This document shows positions 44,346 to 52,573 of a stretch of DNA of 64,000 bases, piece after piece (position 1 is the stretch's first letter; every line of letters starts with the position of its first letter). This stretch comes from UBA6224 sp963730375 (GTDB lineage: Bacteria > Patescibacteriota > Saccharimonadia > Saccharimonadales > UBA4665), in NCBI GenBank assembly GCA_963730375.1, contig CAVSRJ010000004.1, forward strand, positions 1-64,000, written 5' to 3'. The notes under the pieces are model-generated. The model ran no database searches. It was given only the letters and a program-made list of their open reading frames with translations, and was not told the DNA's origin. Position numbers and translations under genes: made by a program.

Positions 44346-45290
44346 CTACTCAACTGACAGCTGTTTGACCCAGTTGCCGTCGGGAAGCTGCTGGTAGTCC
44401 ATGCGCTCGGCGACCGCGTCGTAACTGCCGTGGCCGTACTTGCGCGCCTTTGGCCACAAATTGTGTACGTGTCCCTGGACGCCGACCGTATCTATACCAA
44501 GCTCAACGGCGACAGTTTCCCACGAGTTAACGAGCGTCCGTCTCCAGTCGAGGCCATTGTGCAGGCCGGTACTGTAATATTCACTCTTAGTACTCTTGTC
44601 CTTGCGTACGTTCGTGACGTCTTGGAGTTGTCTGATAATGAGCTGGCCAGCGTCATTGATGCCCGCTCCGGCAACTGCGATGACATGGCTGCCGTACGTC
44701 AGCCCGATACCATGTTGTGTGTCCAGATACGGCACTGACCCAGAGCGATATGAGCATGTTATCCCGGGAGGGAGCTCTACGCTAGCACCTGCTGTCGATA
44801 ATGTACGAAAACTACCGCGGCCATAAAGCCCCATTATGGGGATTAGATTAAATAATTCAGCATAACGGATTGTACCGTCACGCATGTTGCTCGGAACCAT
44901 AACCGCATTGGGGTTGAGTCGCTCGATGATATCGGGAAGCTGTTGCTCCAGCCGGTGCTCGAGTGGGTGTCGCTGACTGCCATAGATCTGGACCTCTGTC
45001 TGAATAGAGACGTCTGTGCTGGGTTGCTGCTGGAGAGGAAGATCATCGCTATGGAGATTAGCTTCCAGCTCGTCGATCTCAGCTCGCTCGAGTCGGTCGT
45101 CGTCGCTATCGTATAGGGCTCCGTATGGGTTGTCGGCAGCATACCCCTCCTCTACCCCGCTACGGCGGCGAGCATGCTGCAACTCCGCAAACTTTGTGGC
45201 AAACTGTGCTGATTGGTCGGTATCTTTGGCCGGTTCTACCGTGCCGGAATCAATATCAGCAAATGGATAGGGGCTAGCCTCATAACTCAT
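44346..45290 (-). CDS. Hypothetical protein (314 aa)
   Basis: An acidic N-terminal half (about 1-110) precedes a C-terminal domain of about 200 residues (LFNLIPIMGLYGRGSFRTLS, LTYGSHVIAVAGAGINDAGQ, VQGHVHNLWPKARKYGHGSY). The C-terminal part looks like a compact alpha/beta domain. A TATAGT box lies 8 nt before the ATG. No family is recognised. Confidence 0.62.
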   Translation of the reverse strand: MSYEASPYPFADIDSGTVEPAKDTDQSAQFATKFAELQHARRRSGVEEGYAADNPYGALYDSDDDRLERAEIDELEANLHSDDLPLQQQPSTDVSIQTEVQIYGSQRHPLEHRLEQQLPDIIERLNPNAVMVPSNMRDGTIRYAELFNLIPIMGLYGRGSFRTLSTAGASVELPPGITCSYRSGSVPYLDTQHGIGLTYGSHVIAVAGAGINDAGQLIIRQLQDVTNVRKDKSTKSEYYSTGLHNGLDWRRTLVNSWETVAVELGIDTVGVQGHVHNLWPKARKYGHGSYDAVAERMDYQQLPDGNWVKQLSVE

Positions 45291-45359
45291 GGTGCATAAC
45301 TATATAACTAATTTGAATGTACGTAAACAATCCTGGAAATTTGCTGCGCCACTCGCTGA

Positions 45360-45851
45360 CTACAGGTTGGGGTTAGAATCGGGACGAAGTTTGTTGGTGT
45401 CCGATTTATTTGGTTGTTGTCGATGTAGTGCGCCCAAATACCTGACAGCCTGATACGCAAACCGGCCGCGACCGTCAATACCACAGAGTTCTGCGGCGCA
45501 GCCGGCCCGACCGAGATCATAGGCACGGACTTGTAAATCGATGTTCTCGTCCGTCCAGTACTCGGGCGCATATGGGTCAAGTATGGTGACGCGTGGTGGC
45601 TTGGATGCGATGGCCTCGTCTAGCATACGAAACGTGGGTTTGTCTGCACGTAAATACTCCCAGTCGGCTGTGCCGGGCGTGAGGTCTACCTCTGAAAAAA
45701 CCCTAGTGGTGACTTGGGCGAGTGCCGTCTGGACGACTTCGTTGATGCTATGTAGCTGACGTTCTGCCCGCAACTGCTGCAGTTCAGCTACGAAGGGGTC
45801 ATCTATGGGCAGCGGGAACGACTTTAGTTCTGGAGATATCTCGAAAGCCAT
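45360..45851 (-). CDS. Unrecognised family (AAELCGI), paralogue 2
   Basis: A 163-residue protein paralogous to the 32624 gene: PLPIDDPFVAELQQLRAERQ, VVQTALAQVTTRVFSEVDL, DWEYLRADKP, RVTILDPYAPEYW and AAELCGIDGRGRFAYQAVRY line up along the entire length. A TATAAA box lies 8 nt before the ATG. The pair flanks the restriction locus at a distance of 4-12 kb, so it is not a simple tandem. Function unknown; DNA binding possible. Confidence 0.7.
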   Translation of the reverse strand: MAFEISPELKSFPLPIDDPFVAELQQLRAERQLHSINEVVQTALAQVTTRVFSEVDLTPGTADWEYLRADKPTFRMLDEAIASKPPRVTILDPYAPEYWTDENIDLQVRAYDLGRAGCAAELCGIDGRGRFAYQAVRYLGALHRQQPNKSDTNKLRPDSNPNL

Positions 45852-45911
45852 AGTGTATATTTATAGCATATGTAGTGAAATTGTCAAACATCTGCGCTGT
45901 TCAGTAGAGCG

Positions 45912-46616
45912 CTATCGAGCCGGCAGCTCTGCAAACTCATGGGGTGAGATGGTGCAATACGGCAAAGGCAGTGGCAATTGACACGTCTCACCAGTAGCGT
46001 ATGCGTACGTCAGCATGGTAGTAACCGCGTCACTGCCCAGTGCATCGAGCGTGGGCTGCTCCTGTGGCAACGTCTGGAAGGAGAAAATACCGCGCACCTC
46101 ATGCACGTGGTCACTGTGGGGATCGCGATACAAGCGTGACTCGACACCGCTGCCTGTTTCAATCAGTAGACCATCATTCGTAACGCCGTAGTATCTATCG
46201 AATTCGCACGAGGAGTCCAGTGCAGTGTCCGGATAATGTGCAAACAAGATGGCGCGTCCGACTGATTCGAAACCTGTGGTCTGGACGTAGCCGCTCCGAG
46301 CGAAGCTGCTATGAGGCACTCGATCCGTCGGCGTCGAACCATAGGATACCTGACGCCACAATCGTTGACGTGGTGCTCGTCCCCCGCGAACGGCTGTGTA
46401 TGTTTCCCTGCCTAGGTTGCGGAGTTCGTGTGCTATGCGACCCTGTTCTACTTGCTGACGAAGCCGGGCCGCAAGACCGGTCGCCTGCGCCAGCTGGTGT
46501 GCACGAAGGAGCTGGTCGTGCTCCTGGGCAACTTCGGGAGCACGGCGACGTATTTCGGTTCGGCGCTGGTCGGCAATGTCTATTGGTATACTAACTTGTT
46601 CAGATAAATTCATCAT
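45912..46616 (-). CDS. Hypothetical protein (234 aa)
   Basis: The start at 46616 (MMNLSEQVSIPIDIADQRRT) is chosen over a longer frame because the preceding codons overlap a likely GATAAT promoter. N-terminal half helical and charged (LRQQVEQGRIAHELRNLGRE), C-terminal half beta-like (YYGVTNDGLLIETGSG, VHEVRGIFSFQTLP). No known family. Confidence 0.58.
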   Translation of the reverse strand: MMNLSEQVSIPIDIADQRRTEIRRRAPEVAQEHDQLLRAHQLAQATGLAARLRQQVEQGRIAHELRNLGRETYTAVRGGRAPRQRLWRQVSYGSTPTDRVPHSSFARSGYVQTTGFESVGRAILFAHYPDTALDSSCEFDRYYGVTNDGLLIETGSGVESRLYRDPHSDHVHEVRGIFSFQTLPQEQPTLDALGSDAVTTMLTYAYATGETCQLPLPLPYCTISPHEFAELPAR

Positions 46617-46713
46617 ACCTCGGTACACTAATCGGATTATTATCTCCAATATGCTGCAAAAACACAAGTAGCACTGGTGTCAAAAAAGTGTTACCACACG
46701 GTTGTTATGAGCG

Positions 46714-47352
46714 TTAGTTCGATTCGGGGGATTGCCGGTTCTGATAAAAACTTTCCCAATGGGCTAGATCAACCATCATGGAGTCAAAGGTTCCGGCCAT
46801 GGCCGCGTAGCCTCGTGCGGCCGCTCGTTCGTGTTCGTCATGAGTCGAGGTCGAGACGGTCGCGCACAACATGGCGATGGCTAGATTGACCGCAGTTCCC
46901 TCTGCTCTGGGCAAATCGCGGTAGGCATCGTCCAGTGACTCTTGATATGCAACGATGTTTTTTGCAGGTGTACCGTGCCAGCCTACGCCAGCGGCTATGG
47001 TGGGGCGAGCCTCCGAGTGCAGGATTTGCCTGCGCAAACTCTGTTGCAGTGGCAAGTGCGTACTTATCGCCAGCAGCCCTCCGTAGTGATATGACTTCAT
47101 CCGAGGATCTTCAAAGGCTTTTTTGGTATCTACTTCCCCAATTGATTCTAGCTGGCGGAGCCACAATAACCCGGTATCATCGAGAAAGGTCTTTCCCAAG
47201 TGCGTGTCATTGTAGGCAGCACCCAGTTTTGTTTCGACATATTTGCGAAACGAGAGCTCTGTCAGTCTGGCAGATTTCATAACATTGGATATTCTGGTTG
47301 GCGCGTCGATTTGTATCTGGCCCTCGTTGCGGGGCCCTTCATGCTCTGTCAT
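46714..47352 (-). CDS. Hypothetical protein (212 aa)
   Basis: Soluble, helix-rich; notable segments are FRKYVETKLGAAYNDTHLGK and TAVNLAIAMLCATVSTSTHD. A full promoter lies directly upstream: TTGACA, 16 bp, CATACT, 6 nt, ATG, making this the clearest leaderless gene in the window. No family recognised. Confidence 0.65.
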   Translation of the reverse strand: MTEHEGPRNEGQIQIDAPTRISNVMKSARLTELSFRKYVETKLGAAYNDTHLGKTFLDDTGLLWLRQLESIGEVDTKKAFEDPRMKSYHYGGLLAISTHLPLQQSLRRQILHSEARPTIAAGVGWHGTPAKNIVAYQESLDDAYRDLPRAEGTAVNLAIAMLCATVSTSTHDEHERAAARGYAAMAGTFDSMMVDLAHWESFYQNRQSPESN

Positions 47353-47358
47353 GCGACT

Positions 47359-47386
47359 AGTATGCCTCCATCTGAGGATATGTCAA
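47359..47386 (-). promoter_or_regulatory. Consensus promoter fused to start codon
   Basis: TTGACA at 47381-47386, 16-bp spacer, CATACT at 47359-47364, then 6 nt to the ATG (47350-47352). Confidence 0.85.
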
Positions 47387-47395
47387 GCAAACCAC

Positions 47396-47953
47396 TTACT
47401 TCAGCAGCTGTGCGAGTTCGTCATCGAGTGAAGCGCTGACGGTTTCAACAAATCGGTGCCGTGCCCCATCCTCCAAGTGCATAAAACACAGACCAACCGC
47501 TGTTTGTGCCAGTGCACCGTAGTCTCCACTGGAATCAATACGAGGCAATTGCTCAGCAAATATGCGGTACGTAGCCGGACGGTCGATAAAATAACCATAC
47601 CCCATGCCATGCAACCGTCCGATGTAAGATGCTTCGGTTTCGTCGTCGTGCGGTCGAGCCAGAGTCATATTGCTGCCCAGGACGGAGTTCATCATGTTGG
47701 TTGTCCTGAAGGCAAACGAAAAGCCGTCAAACGCTACCGTGCGCGCTTCGGCATCATCGGGGTGAAAACTTTTGGCGATTAGGTCGCTATAGGAGATGAT
47801 TTTGCCGCCTAGCAGCTGGGCTAGCTCTGGCAGGTAAAATGTTCCAAGTTCGGCATGGGTTCTGGCCAGCTCGTCGTTAAGATCCTTTTCATGCTGCATG
47901 GCCTGAGTTTCGACGGAAAGTTCTTCGACCGGTATACGCTGAAATGGTGGCAT
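47396..47953 (-). CDS. Hypothetical protein (185 aa)
   Basis: Soluble; TATAAA lies 27 nt before the ATG, so unlike its neighbours it should have a short leader. The AFDGFSFAFRTTNMMNSVLG segment and helical C-terminus (ALAQTAVGLCFMHLEDGARH) are the most distinctive parts. It lies 43 bp upstream of the 46714 gene on the same strand. No known family. Confidence 0.58.
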   Translation of the reverse strand: MPPFQRIPVEELSVETQAMQHEKDLNDELARTHAELGTFYLPELAQLLGGKIISYSDLIAKSFHPDDAEARTVAFDGFSFAFRTTNMMNSVLGSNMTLARPHDDETEASYIGRLHGMGYGYFIDRPATYRIFAEQLPRIDSSGDYGALAQTAVGLCFMHLEDGARHRFVETVSASLDDELAQLLK

Positions 47954-48099
47954 GAGTTAGGGCTCGCTCCGTTGCTCGCTTTTATAGCATGCCATTATGA
48001 CATGAAGAATATGTGCGTCAAACGTTTGCCGTTATCGTTTCGTGTCATGCTCATGTTGCAGTAGCTTCCTAACAGAGCGACCTGGCGATTACCTGGAAG

Positions 48100-48399
48100 T
48101 TAGCATGCTTCGGGAGTTCCCGGGAATCGCAGCTGCTCGGCGACCTCGTCAGAGATTTCGCCGTACAGCTCGGGTCGCTGTCCCGGACACTTTCCATTGA
48201 CACATTTCTGGCCGAGTAACGTAACTAAATCGCCCAATGAACGTGCCGAGCGGTCAACATCGGCGAGGCTGTCGAAAAGTAGTTTGTCTGTTTCAAGTTG
48301 GTCGGGCACCGGGCACGTGGAGCAGTCCTGGGTGCACTCGTCGGTATCGTACCCGATAGGGACGGTGGAGGAAACGATACGGTATCCGTCGTGGGTCAT
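48100..48399 (-). CDS. Small cysteine-motif protein (99 aa)
   Basis: Cysteines occur as DECTQDCSTCPVP near residue 22 and as QKCVNGKCPGQ near residue 66, a CxxxCxxCP plus CxxxxCP pattern that could bind a metal such as zinc or an iron-sulfur cluster. A TAGGGT with AGAGG precedes the ATG. The remainder is helical (SLADVDRSARSLGDLVTLLG). No known family. Confidence 0.6.
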   Translation of the reverse strand: MTHDGYRIVSSTVPIGYDTDECTQDCSTCPVPDQLETDKLLFDSLADVDRSARSLGDLVTLLGQKCVNGKCPGQRPELYGEISDEVAEQLRFPGTPEAC

Positions 48400-48523
48400 A
48401 CCTCTACCCTATCATCATTCGCGTGGTATGTTCAATTAACCCCTGTATCGGTGATGGGTATCACAGCCTGGGCTATGGCGCTGCTGATACAATGAACTTG
48501 TAACATTCCCAAAGGAAATATCT

Positions 48524-49324
48524 ATGATATTACAAGATAAAGTATTCGTGGTGAGTGGCGCTGGCGGTGGCATAGGCGGCGAAGTGGTAAAAGCGCTACT
48601 GGCACGTGGTGCCAAGGTTGCGGCGGTAGATCTGCGAGACGAAGCACTGCAGGCGCTGAAAGCCAGCCTGGGTGACGGAGCGGCAGTGTCGCTCCATGCT
48701 CTCGACATCAGTGACCGTGAGGTGGTGACTGCCCTGCCCGATGCAGTCGTGCAGGCGCACGGTCATGTCGATGGATTACTAAACAATGCCGGTATAGTAC
48801 AGCCATTTGTACGGGTCAATGACTTGAACTACGACGCGATTGAGCGTGTGATGAATGTGAACTTTTACGGTACGTTGTACATGACGAAGGCGTTTTTGCC
48901 TCATTTGCTGGAGCGCCCAGAAGCGTATCTGATGAATGTCTCCAGCATGGGCGGCTTTTTGCCAGTGCCCGGCCAGAGTGTGTATGGCGCCAGCAAGGCG
49001 GCAGTCAAGCTACTCACTGAGGGGTTGTACGCTGAACTGCTCAATACAAATGTCCATGTCAGTGTGGTGTTCCCCGGGGCAACAGCGACAGACATCACAC
49101 AGAACTCTGGGGTGGATGCGCCAGGCGGAGTAGATGTGGACGCGAGCAAATTCCCGATGCTATCTGCCGAAAAGGCTGCAAAAATCATCGTAGATGGGAT
49201 TGAAAAGAATAAGCCGCAAATATTTACAGGTAAAGACAGCAAACTGATGAACCGGCTGTACCGCCTGAGCCCGGTACGCGCCACCAAACTTATTACCAGG
49301 CAGATGCAGTCACTACTTAGCTAG
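48524..49324 (+). CDS. Short-chain dehydrogenase/reductase
   Basis: The classical SDR pattern is complete: cofactor motif VVSGAGGGIGGEVV near residue 10, LLNNAG near 86, catalytic Ser in LMNVSSMGG and YGASK (Tyr/Lys) near 150. VDLR after strand 2 suggests NAD(H) preference. It oxidises or reduces an alcohol/ketone of unknown identity. AAAGGA lies 7 nt before the ATG with TACAAT about 30 nt upstream, so it has a proper leader. 266 residues, normal length, intact. Confidence 0.93.
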   Translation: MILQDKVFVVSGAGGGIGGEVVKALLARGAKVAAVDLRDEALQALKASLGDGAAVSLHALDISDREVVTALPDAVVQAHGHVDGLLNNAGIVQPFVRVNDLNYDAIERVMNVNFYGTLYMTKAFLPHLLERPEAYLMNVSSMGGFLPVPGQSVYGASKAAVKLLTEGLYAELLNTNVHVSVVFPGATATDITQNSGVDAPGGVDVDASKFPMLSAEKAAKIIVDGIEKNKPQIFTGKDSKLMNRLYRLSPVRATKLITRQMQSLLS

Positions 49325-49901
49325 CGTCGAGGTCTACGATATGTGCAAGACTGGCGCGGAACGGATATGCCAGGGGTAGCAAGATTTTGTGCTGGCTAAG
49401 GTCTTCGCTATCTAGTACGACCCCCGCTTCGCTCAGAATCTGCTTGCGGGCAGCGACCAATACCGGAGCGACAGTTGCAACTTTATCTGCGTTGTCGACA
49501 TCGGCGATATCGATATCCTGATGCTGTTTTATGATCTGGCGTTCAGGGACAAAGACTGCCCTTAGGTCGTCAACCACTCCGACGATACGCTGTCGGGGTT
49601 GCAGCCGATGCGCGCGTAATAAGCGATTGCCAAACGTGGCCGATAGATATCCGCTCACCGCGGTGCCGGTAGCGGTCGCAGCTAGGCCTTCACCCACAGC
49701 AAGCTGCTCTGCCTGGAGGAGATCGTTCTCTATAAAGTGGTTCGCAAGTTTTAGCTGGTTATCGCGGGCAGCTGAATCCATATTGGCAAAATCCTGCACT
49801 GCAAACGGATAGATATGTTGGGAAATCCGCTGAAGCTCTGCTCGCAGTTGTACATTTCGGTCGTCGGGATCAGGAACTACAAAGTAGCTATGCTCTGACA
49901 T
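49317..49901 (-). CDS. Hypothetical protein (194 aa)
   Basis: Soluble; TACACT lies exactly 6 nt before the ATG. Segments KLANHFIEN, LAVGEGLAATATG and QRIVGVVDDLRAVFVPE are loosely mirrored in the next gene (ELANRVNTY, LVAAGEGGYI, DAVVGIVHDVTSYAFP), so the two may be distant paralogues. No family recognised. The end overlaps the converging SDR gene by 8 bp. Confidence 0.62.
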   Translation of the reverse strand: MSEHSYFVVPDPDDRNVQLRAELQRISQHIYPFAVQDFANMDSAARDNQLKLANHFIENDLLQAEQLAVGEGLAATATGTAVSGYLSATFGNRLLRAHRLQPRQRIVGVVDDLRAVFVPERQIIKQHQDIDIADVDNADKVATVAPVLVAARKQILSEAGVVLDSEDLSQHKILLPLAYPFRASLAHIVDLDAS

Positions 49902-49960
49902 ATTTGTAGTGTACCTCAGGTAATTCAGGGGTCAAAGCATGGGCGGTATGGTCGGATTGC

Positions 49961-50536
49961 TTATTCGGCAATCTGCGCGACGAGAGTTTTCATACCGTAC
50001 GCTACAGCCGGGACCACCATCATAAGCGACGTATCGAACTGATATGATACTTCGGCTCCAAATGGATCCCTGGTGTCGTGCACGGGTTGTTTTAGGACGA
50101 GGGCGGCCGCAAAAAGACACTCGTCGAAAGGAAGTCCCTCCTCCTTTTGCTGGAGTGCCTTACGTATCCGTTCAATGGTCGGAAAGGCATATGACGTGAC
50201 GTCATGAACGATACCGACAACAGCATCACTACTGCGGATGGGCTTGCCAAAAACTGGACGGTCATCTTCGTCGATGAGTATATACCCGCCTTCGCCAGCA
50301 GCGACCAGTGGCATATCGCGCCGGATACCTTCGGAATGGCTGAATTCGAAGTCAAGGTAAGTGTTTACCCGATTTGCTAATTCAGAAATAACTGGCATCG
50401 GTGCTTCATCCAAGTTGATGCCTGACCGAGTGGCGTGTTTCGTGGCAATTTCTTGCAGACGACTGAATGAATCTTGTAGGGCAAGATCTTCTGGTCTTGG
50501 TTCGGGCGAATGCAAATCGTAGCGATAATTTACCAT
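49961..50536 (-). CDS. Hypothetical protein (191 aa)
   Basis: Soluble, with a promoter fused to the ATG (TTGACG, 16 bp, TACAAT, 6 nt). The middle (LVAAGEGGYILIDEDDRPVF, SSDAVVGIVHDVTSYAFP) resembles the corresponding part of the 49317 gene, suggesting ancient duplication. Function unknown. Confidence 0.62.
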   Translation of the reverse strand: MVNYRYDLHSPEPRPEDLALQDSFSRLQEIATKHATRSGINLDEAPMPVISELANRVNTYLDFEFSHSEGIRRDMPLVAAGEGGYILIDEDDRPVFGKPIRSSDAVVGIVHDVTSYAFPTIERIRKALQQKEEGLPFDECLFAAALVLKQPVHDTRDPFGAEVSYQFDTSLMMVVPAVAYGMKTLVAQIAE

Positions 50537-50542
50537 GGGATT

Positions 50543-50570
50543 ATTGTAAAACGACTCCCCAATTCGTCAA
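50543..50570 (-). promoter_or_regulatory. Promoter fused to start codon
   Basis: TTGACG at 50565-50570, 16 bp, TACAAT at 50543-50548, then 6 nt to the ATG. Confidence 0.8.
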
Positions 50571-50601
50571 GCATGGGCGGTATGACGAGAGAATACAGTT
50601 C

Positions 50602-50629
50602 TTGCTATATCTAGGATAGATGGTACAGT
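50602..50629 (+). promoter_or_regulatory. Promoter fused to start codon
   Basis: TTGCTA at 50602-50607, 16 bp, TACAGT at 50624-50629, then 7 nt to the ATG. Confidence 0.75.
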
Positions 50630-50636
50630 ATTAGCC

Positions 50637-51176
50637 ATGACTTACAGAGGAGAACATCCCGATGCCTCAACACGACTACAGGAATTATGTGATTTTGACC
50701 TGATAACATCCGTCGACTCGCGTCGTGAGTTGTTGGATAGCATGGATGGGGTCGGTGGCGCTGTTGAGGACGTGTTGAGATTGCATGACGTGCCCGAGGG
50801 CAACTACGCCACGTGGGAGCACGGCTCCGCCAAAGCCAACTTATTATTGGTCGCACGCAAGCACGACATGAACAGTGTTCAGCTACGGCTGGTTCGTAAC
50901 AAAATTGAACCAGTCAGTGAGGTGCACCTACCCTTACAGGCTCCACTGCAATTGATTAGCTCAGGTATTGCAACGAGCGAGTTGCGGATGAAATACTTCT
51001 CGCTCATAGAGCTGAACGCTGGAGATTATGAGCGTGCTCGGCCGTTCTACGATCCAAGCGAGGATGGCTTTTCGCTGGATGGCGACAGAGACGTCGGTGG
51101 CTATTTTGCTACGCTCAGAACGCTGCTGGGTGCACTGATTGAAGTAGAAGAGCAACCGACTCGATTTCATTCATAG
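50637..51176 (+). CDS. Hypothetical protein (179 aa)
   Basis: Soluble, acidic; beta-rich middle (HGSAKANLLLVARKHDMNSV, EVHLPLQAPLQLISSGIATS). The promoter ends 7 nt before the ATG and there is no Shine-Dalgarno. It converges on metK, with 1 bp between the stops. No family recognised. Confidence 0.6.
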   Translation: MTYRGEHPDASTRLQELCDFDLITSVDSRRELLDSMDGVGGAVEDVLRLHDVPEGNYATWEHGSAKANLLLVARKHDMNSVQLRLVRNKIEPVSEVHLPLQAPLQLISSGIATSELRMKYFSLIELNAGDYERARPFYDPSEDGFSLDGDRDVGGYFATLRTLLGALIEVEEQPTRFHS

Positions 51177-51177
51177 T

Positions 51178-52332
51178 TTATTGCTCCCACGGAAATTCAG
51201 GGTGGCCGAAATGGCCGTAGCGGGCGGTTTGCTCGTAGATGGGGCGGCGCAAATCCAGGTGCTGGATAATGCCGGCCGGCGTCAGGTCGTAGCCTGTTAC
51301 CAGCTGTTGTTTGCCGTCGACGATGACGGTGGCCTCGAGCGGCTCGGCGTAGCCGATGGCGTATGCCAGGTAGCAGTAAACCTCCTTGGCATCATGTTTT
51401 TTTAGATAGTCGACGGCGATGCTGCGCGCCATGTAGGCGGCGCTGCGGTCGACCTTTGACGGGTCTTTGCCGCTAAAACAGCCGCCGCCGATTGGGATGC
51501 CCGGGCCGTAGTTATCGACGACCAGTTTACGGCCAGTCAGGCCGGTGTCGGCGTCAAAGCCGCCCTGCTCCCAGTCGCCCGCAGGGTTGATGTGCAGGCT
51601 AACCTTGTCGGCGGCTACCGCTAACGGTTCCTGCTGAACCCAAGCCTCGACCTGTGTTTGGAGATCCGCCTGGGCGGCGTGCTGAAAACTGGCCACAATA
51701 GATTCTATCTGGCCATCGCGCAGGGTTACCTGGGTTTTGCCATCGTGCGGCCAGGTGGCGTATAAGAATTGATTCAGTTTGCGGCTGAGTACGACCTCGA
51801 GTGGCAGTAGTTCATCCGTCTCATTGCAGGCGTAGCCCACCATGATGCCCTGGTCGCCGGCGCCACCAGTGTCGACGCCACCAGCAATCTCGGGACTTTG
51901 TTTGACGATGCGGACTTCGGTCTCGACATCGTCTCCTGCGATGCGCTTGATAATGGGCTCGACATCAACATGGCCAGTCGACGTGACCTCACCCACCACG
52001 AATACTTTGCCGTGTCCGCCGACCGCTTCGACCGCTACACGTGACGTTGGGTCTTGAGCTAGGTAGGCATCGAGTACGGCATCGCTGATTTGGTCACAAA
52101 TCTTATCAGGATGTCCAGGGCTCACACTCTCAGCTGTACGGTACGAAATCCTCACCACGCTGTCTTGTTTTCCGGCAGAGCCGGAAATTCTGCCAGCACT
52201 TTTGGCGCTATCGCCGATTTTCGGCTGTGCTGCTCCGGCACGGTATCGCACCATACCGTTTCGTCCGCTGCTCGCCGAGAAATTGTCGCTATCACTCAAA
52301 TGAGAATCTCGTACTCCACTATCGTTTGACAT
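51178..52332 (-). CDS. metK: S-adenosylmethionine synthetase
   Basis: The enzyme makes SAM from ATP and methionine. Motifs are ESVSPGHPDKICDQ (ATP, Mg), GGAGDQGIMVGYACNETDEL (the GAGDQG loop), GGGCFSGKDPSKVDRSAAY, and terminal TARYGHFGHPEFPWE. A Ser/Gly/Arg-rich N-terminal extension of about 60 residues precedes the first motif; AAAGGA 7 nt before this ATG supports it. The core is shorter than in E. coli, so the total length is still about 384. Its mRNA leader holds a SAM-I-like riboswitch, so expression falls when SAM is abundant. Confidence 0.95.
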   Translation of the reverse strand: MSNDSGVRDSHLSDSDNFSASSGRNGMVRYRAGAAQPKIGDSAKSAGRISGSAGKQDSVVRISYRTAESVSPGHPDKICDQISDAVLDAYLAQDPTSRVAVEAVGGHGKVFVVGEVTSTGHVDVEPIIKRIAGDDVETEVRIVKQSPEIAGGVDTGGAGDQGIMVGYACNETDELLPLEVVLSRKLNQFLYATWPHDGKTQVTLRDGQIESIVASFQHAAQADLQTQVEAWVQQEPLAVAADKVSLHINPAGDWEQGGFDADTGLTGRKLVVDNYGPGIPIGGGCFSGKDPSKVDRSAAYMARSIAVDYLKKHDAKEVYCYLAYAIGYAEPLEATVIVDGKQQLVTGYDLTPAGIIQHLDLRRPIYEQTARYGHFGHPEFPWEQ

Positions 52333-52363
52333 AAAAAAATCCTTTCTGCACCGCAGGAAGGAT
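52333..52363 (-). terminator. metK leader terminator overlapping ribosome site
   Basis: On the mRNA strand ATCCTTCCTGC pairs with GCAGAAAGGAT around a GGT loop (one mismatch), followed by seven U residues and immediately the metK ATG. The AAAGGA in the 3' arm is the ribosome site. Confidence 0.85.
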
Positions 52364-52371
52364 GTATGTCA

Positions 52372-52478
52372 TGCATATATCTTTCCCGCAGACTGATTAC
52401 GGGCTAGATGGACCACCGATGCCCTGGGGCCGGTTGGTAGCAGGTCGATGAGCTAGGTCTCTCGCTGCTTCTGTATAC
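52372..52478 (-). ncRNA. SAM-I-type riboswitch (S-box) of metK
   Basis: On the mRNA strand the leader begins with GTATAC and AGAAGCAGCGAGAGACC, then ATCGACCTGCTACCAACCGG, a P3 hairpin closing with CGGTGGTCCATCTAGC, a P4-like CCCG/CGGG stem, and GGGAAAGATATATGC, which pairs back with GTATAC as P1. These elements, their order and the terminal GGAAAGAT agree with S-box leaders. SAM binding should favour the terminator hairpin just before metK. Some core bases differ from the consensus, so subclass is uncertain. Confidence 0.75.
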
Positions 52479-52573
52479 TCACCTTGTTAATACGCTTATT
52501 CTAGCAAACCTTAATGTGTTGGCATAGTGCTGTTGCTTGACACCACGTTCGCCATACCGTTCAATAACTGCAC

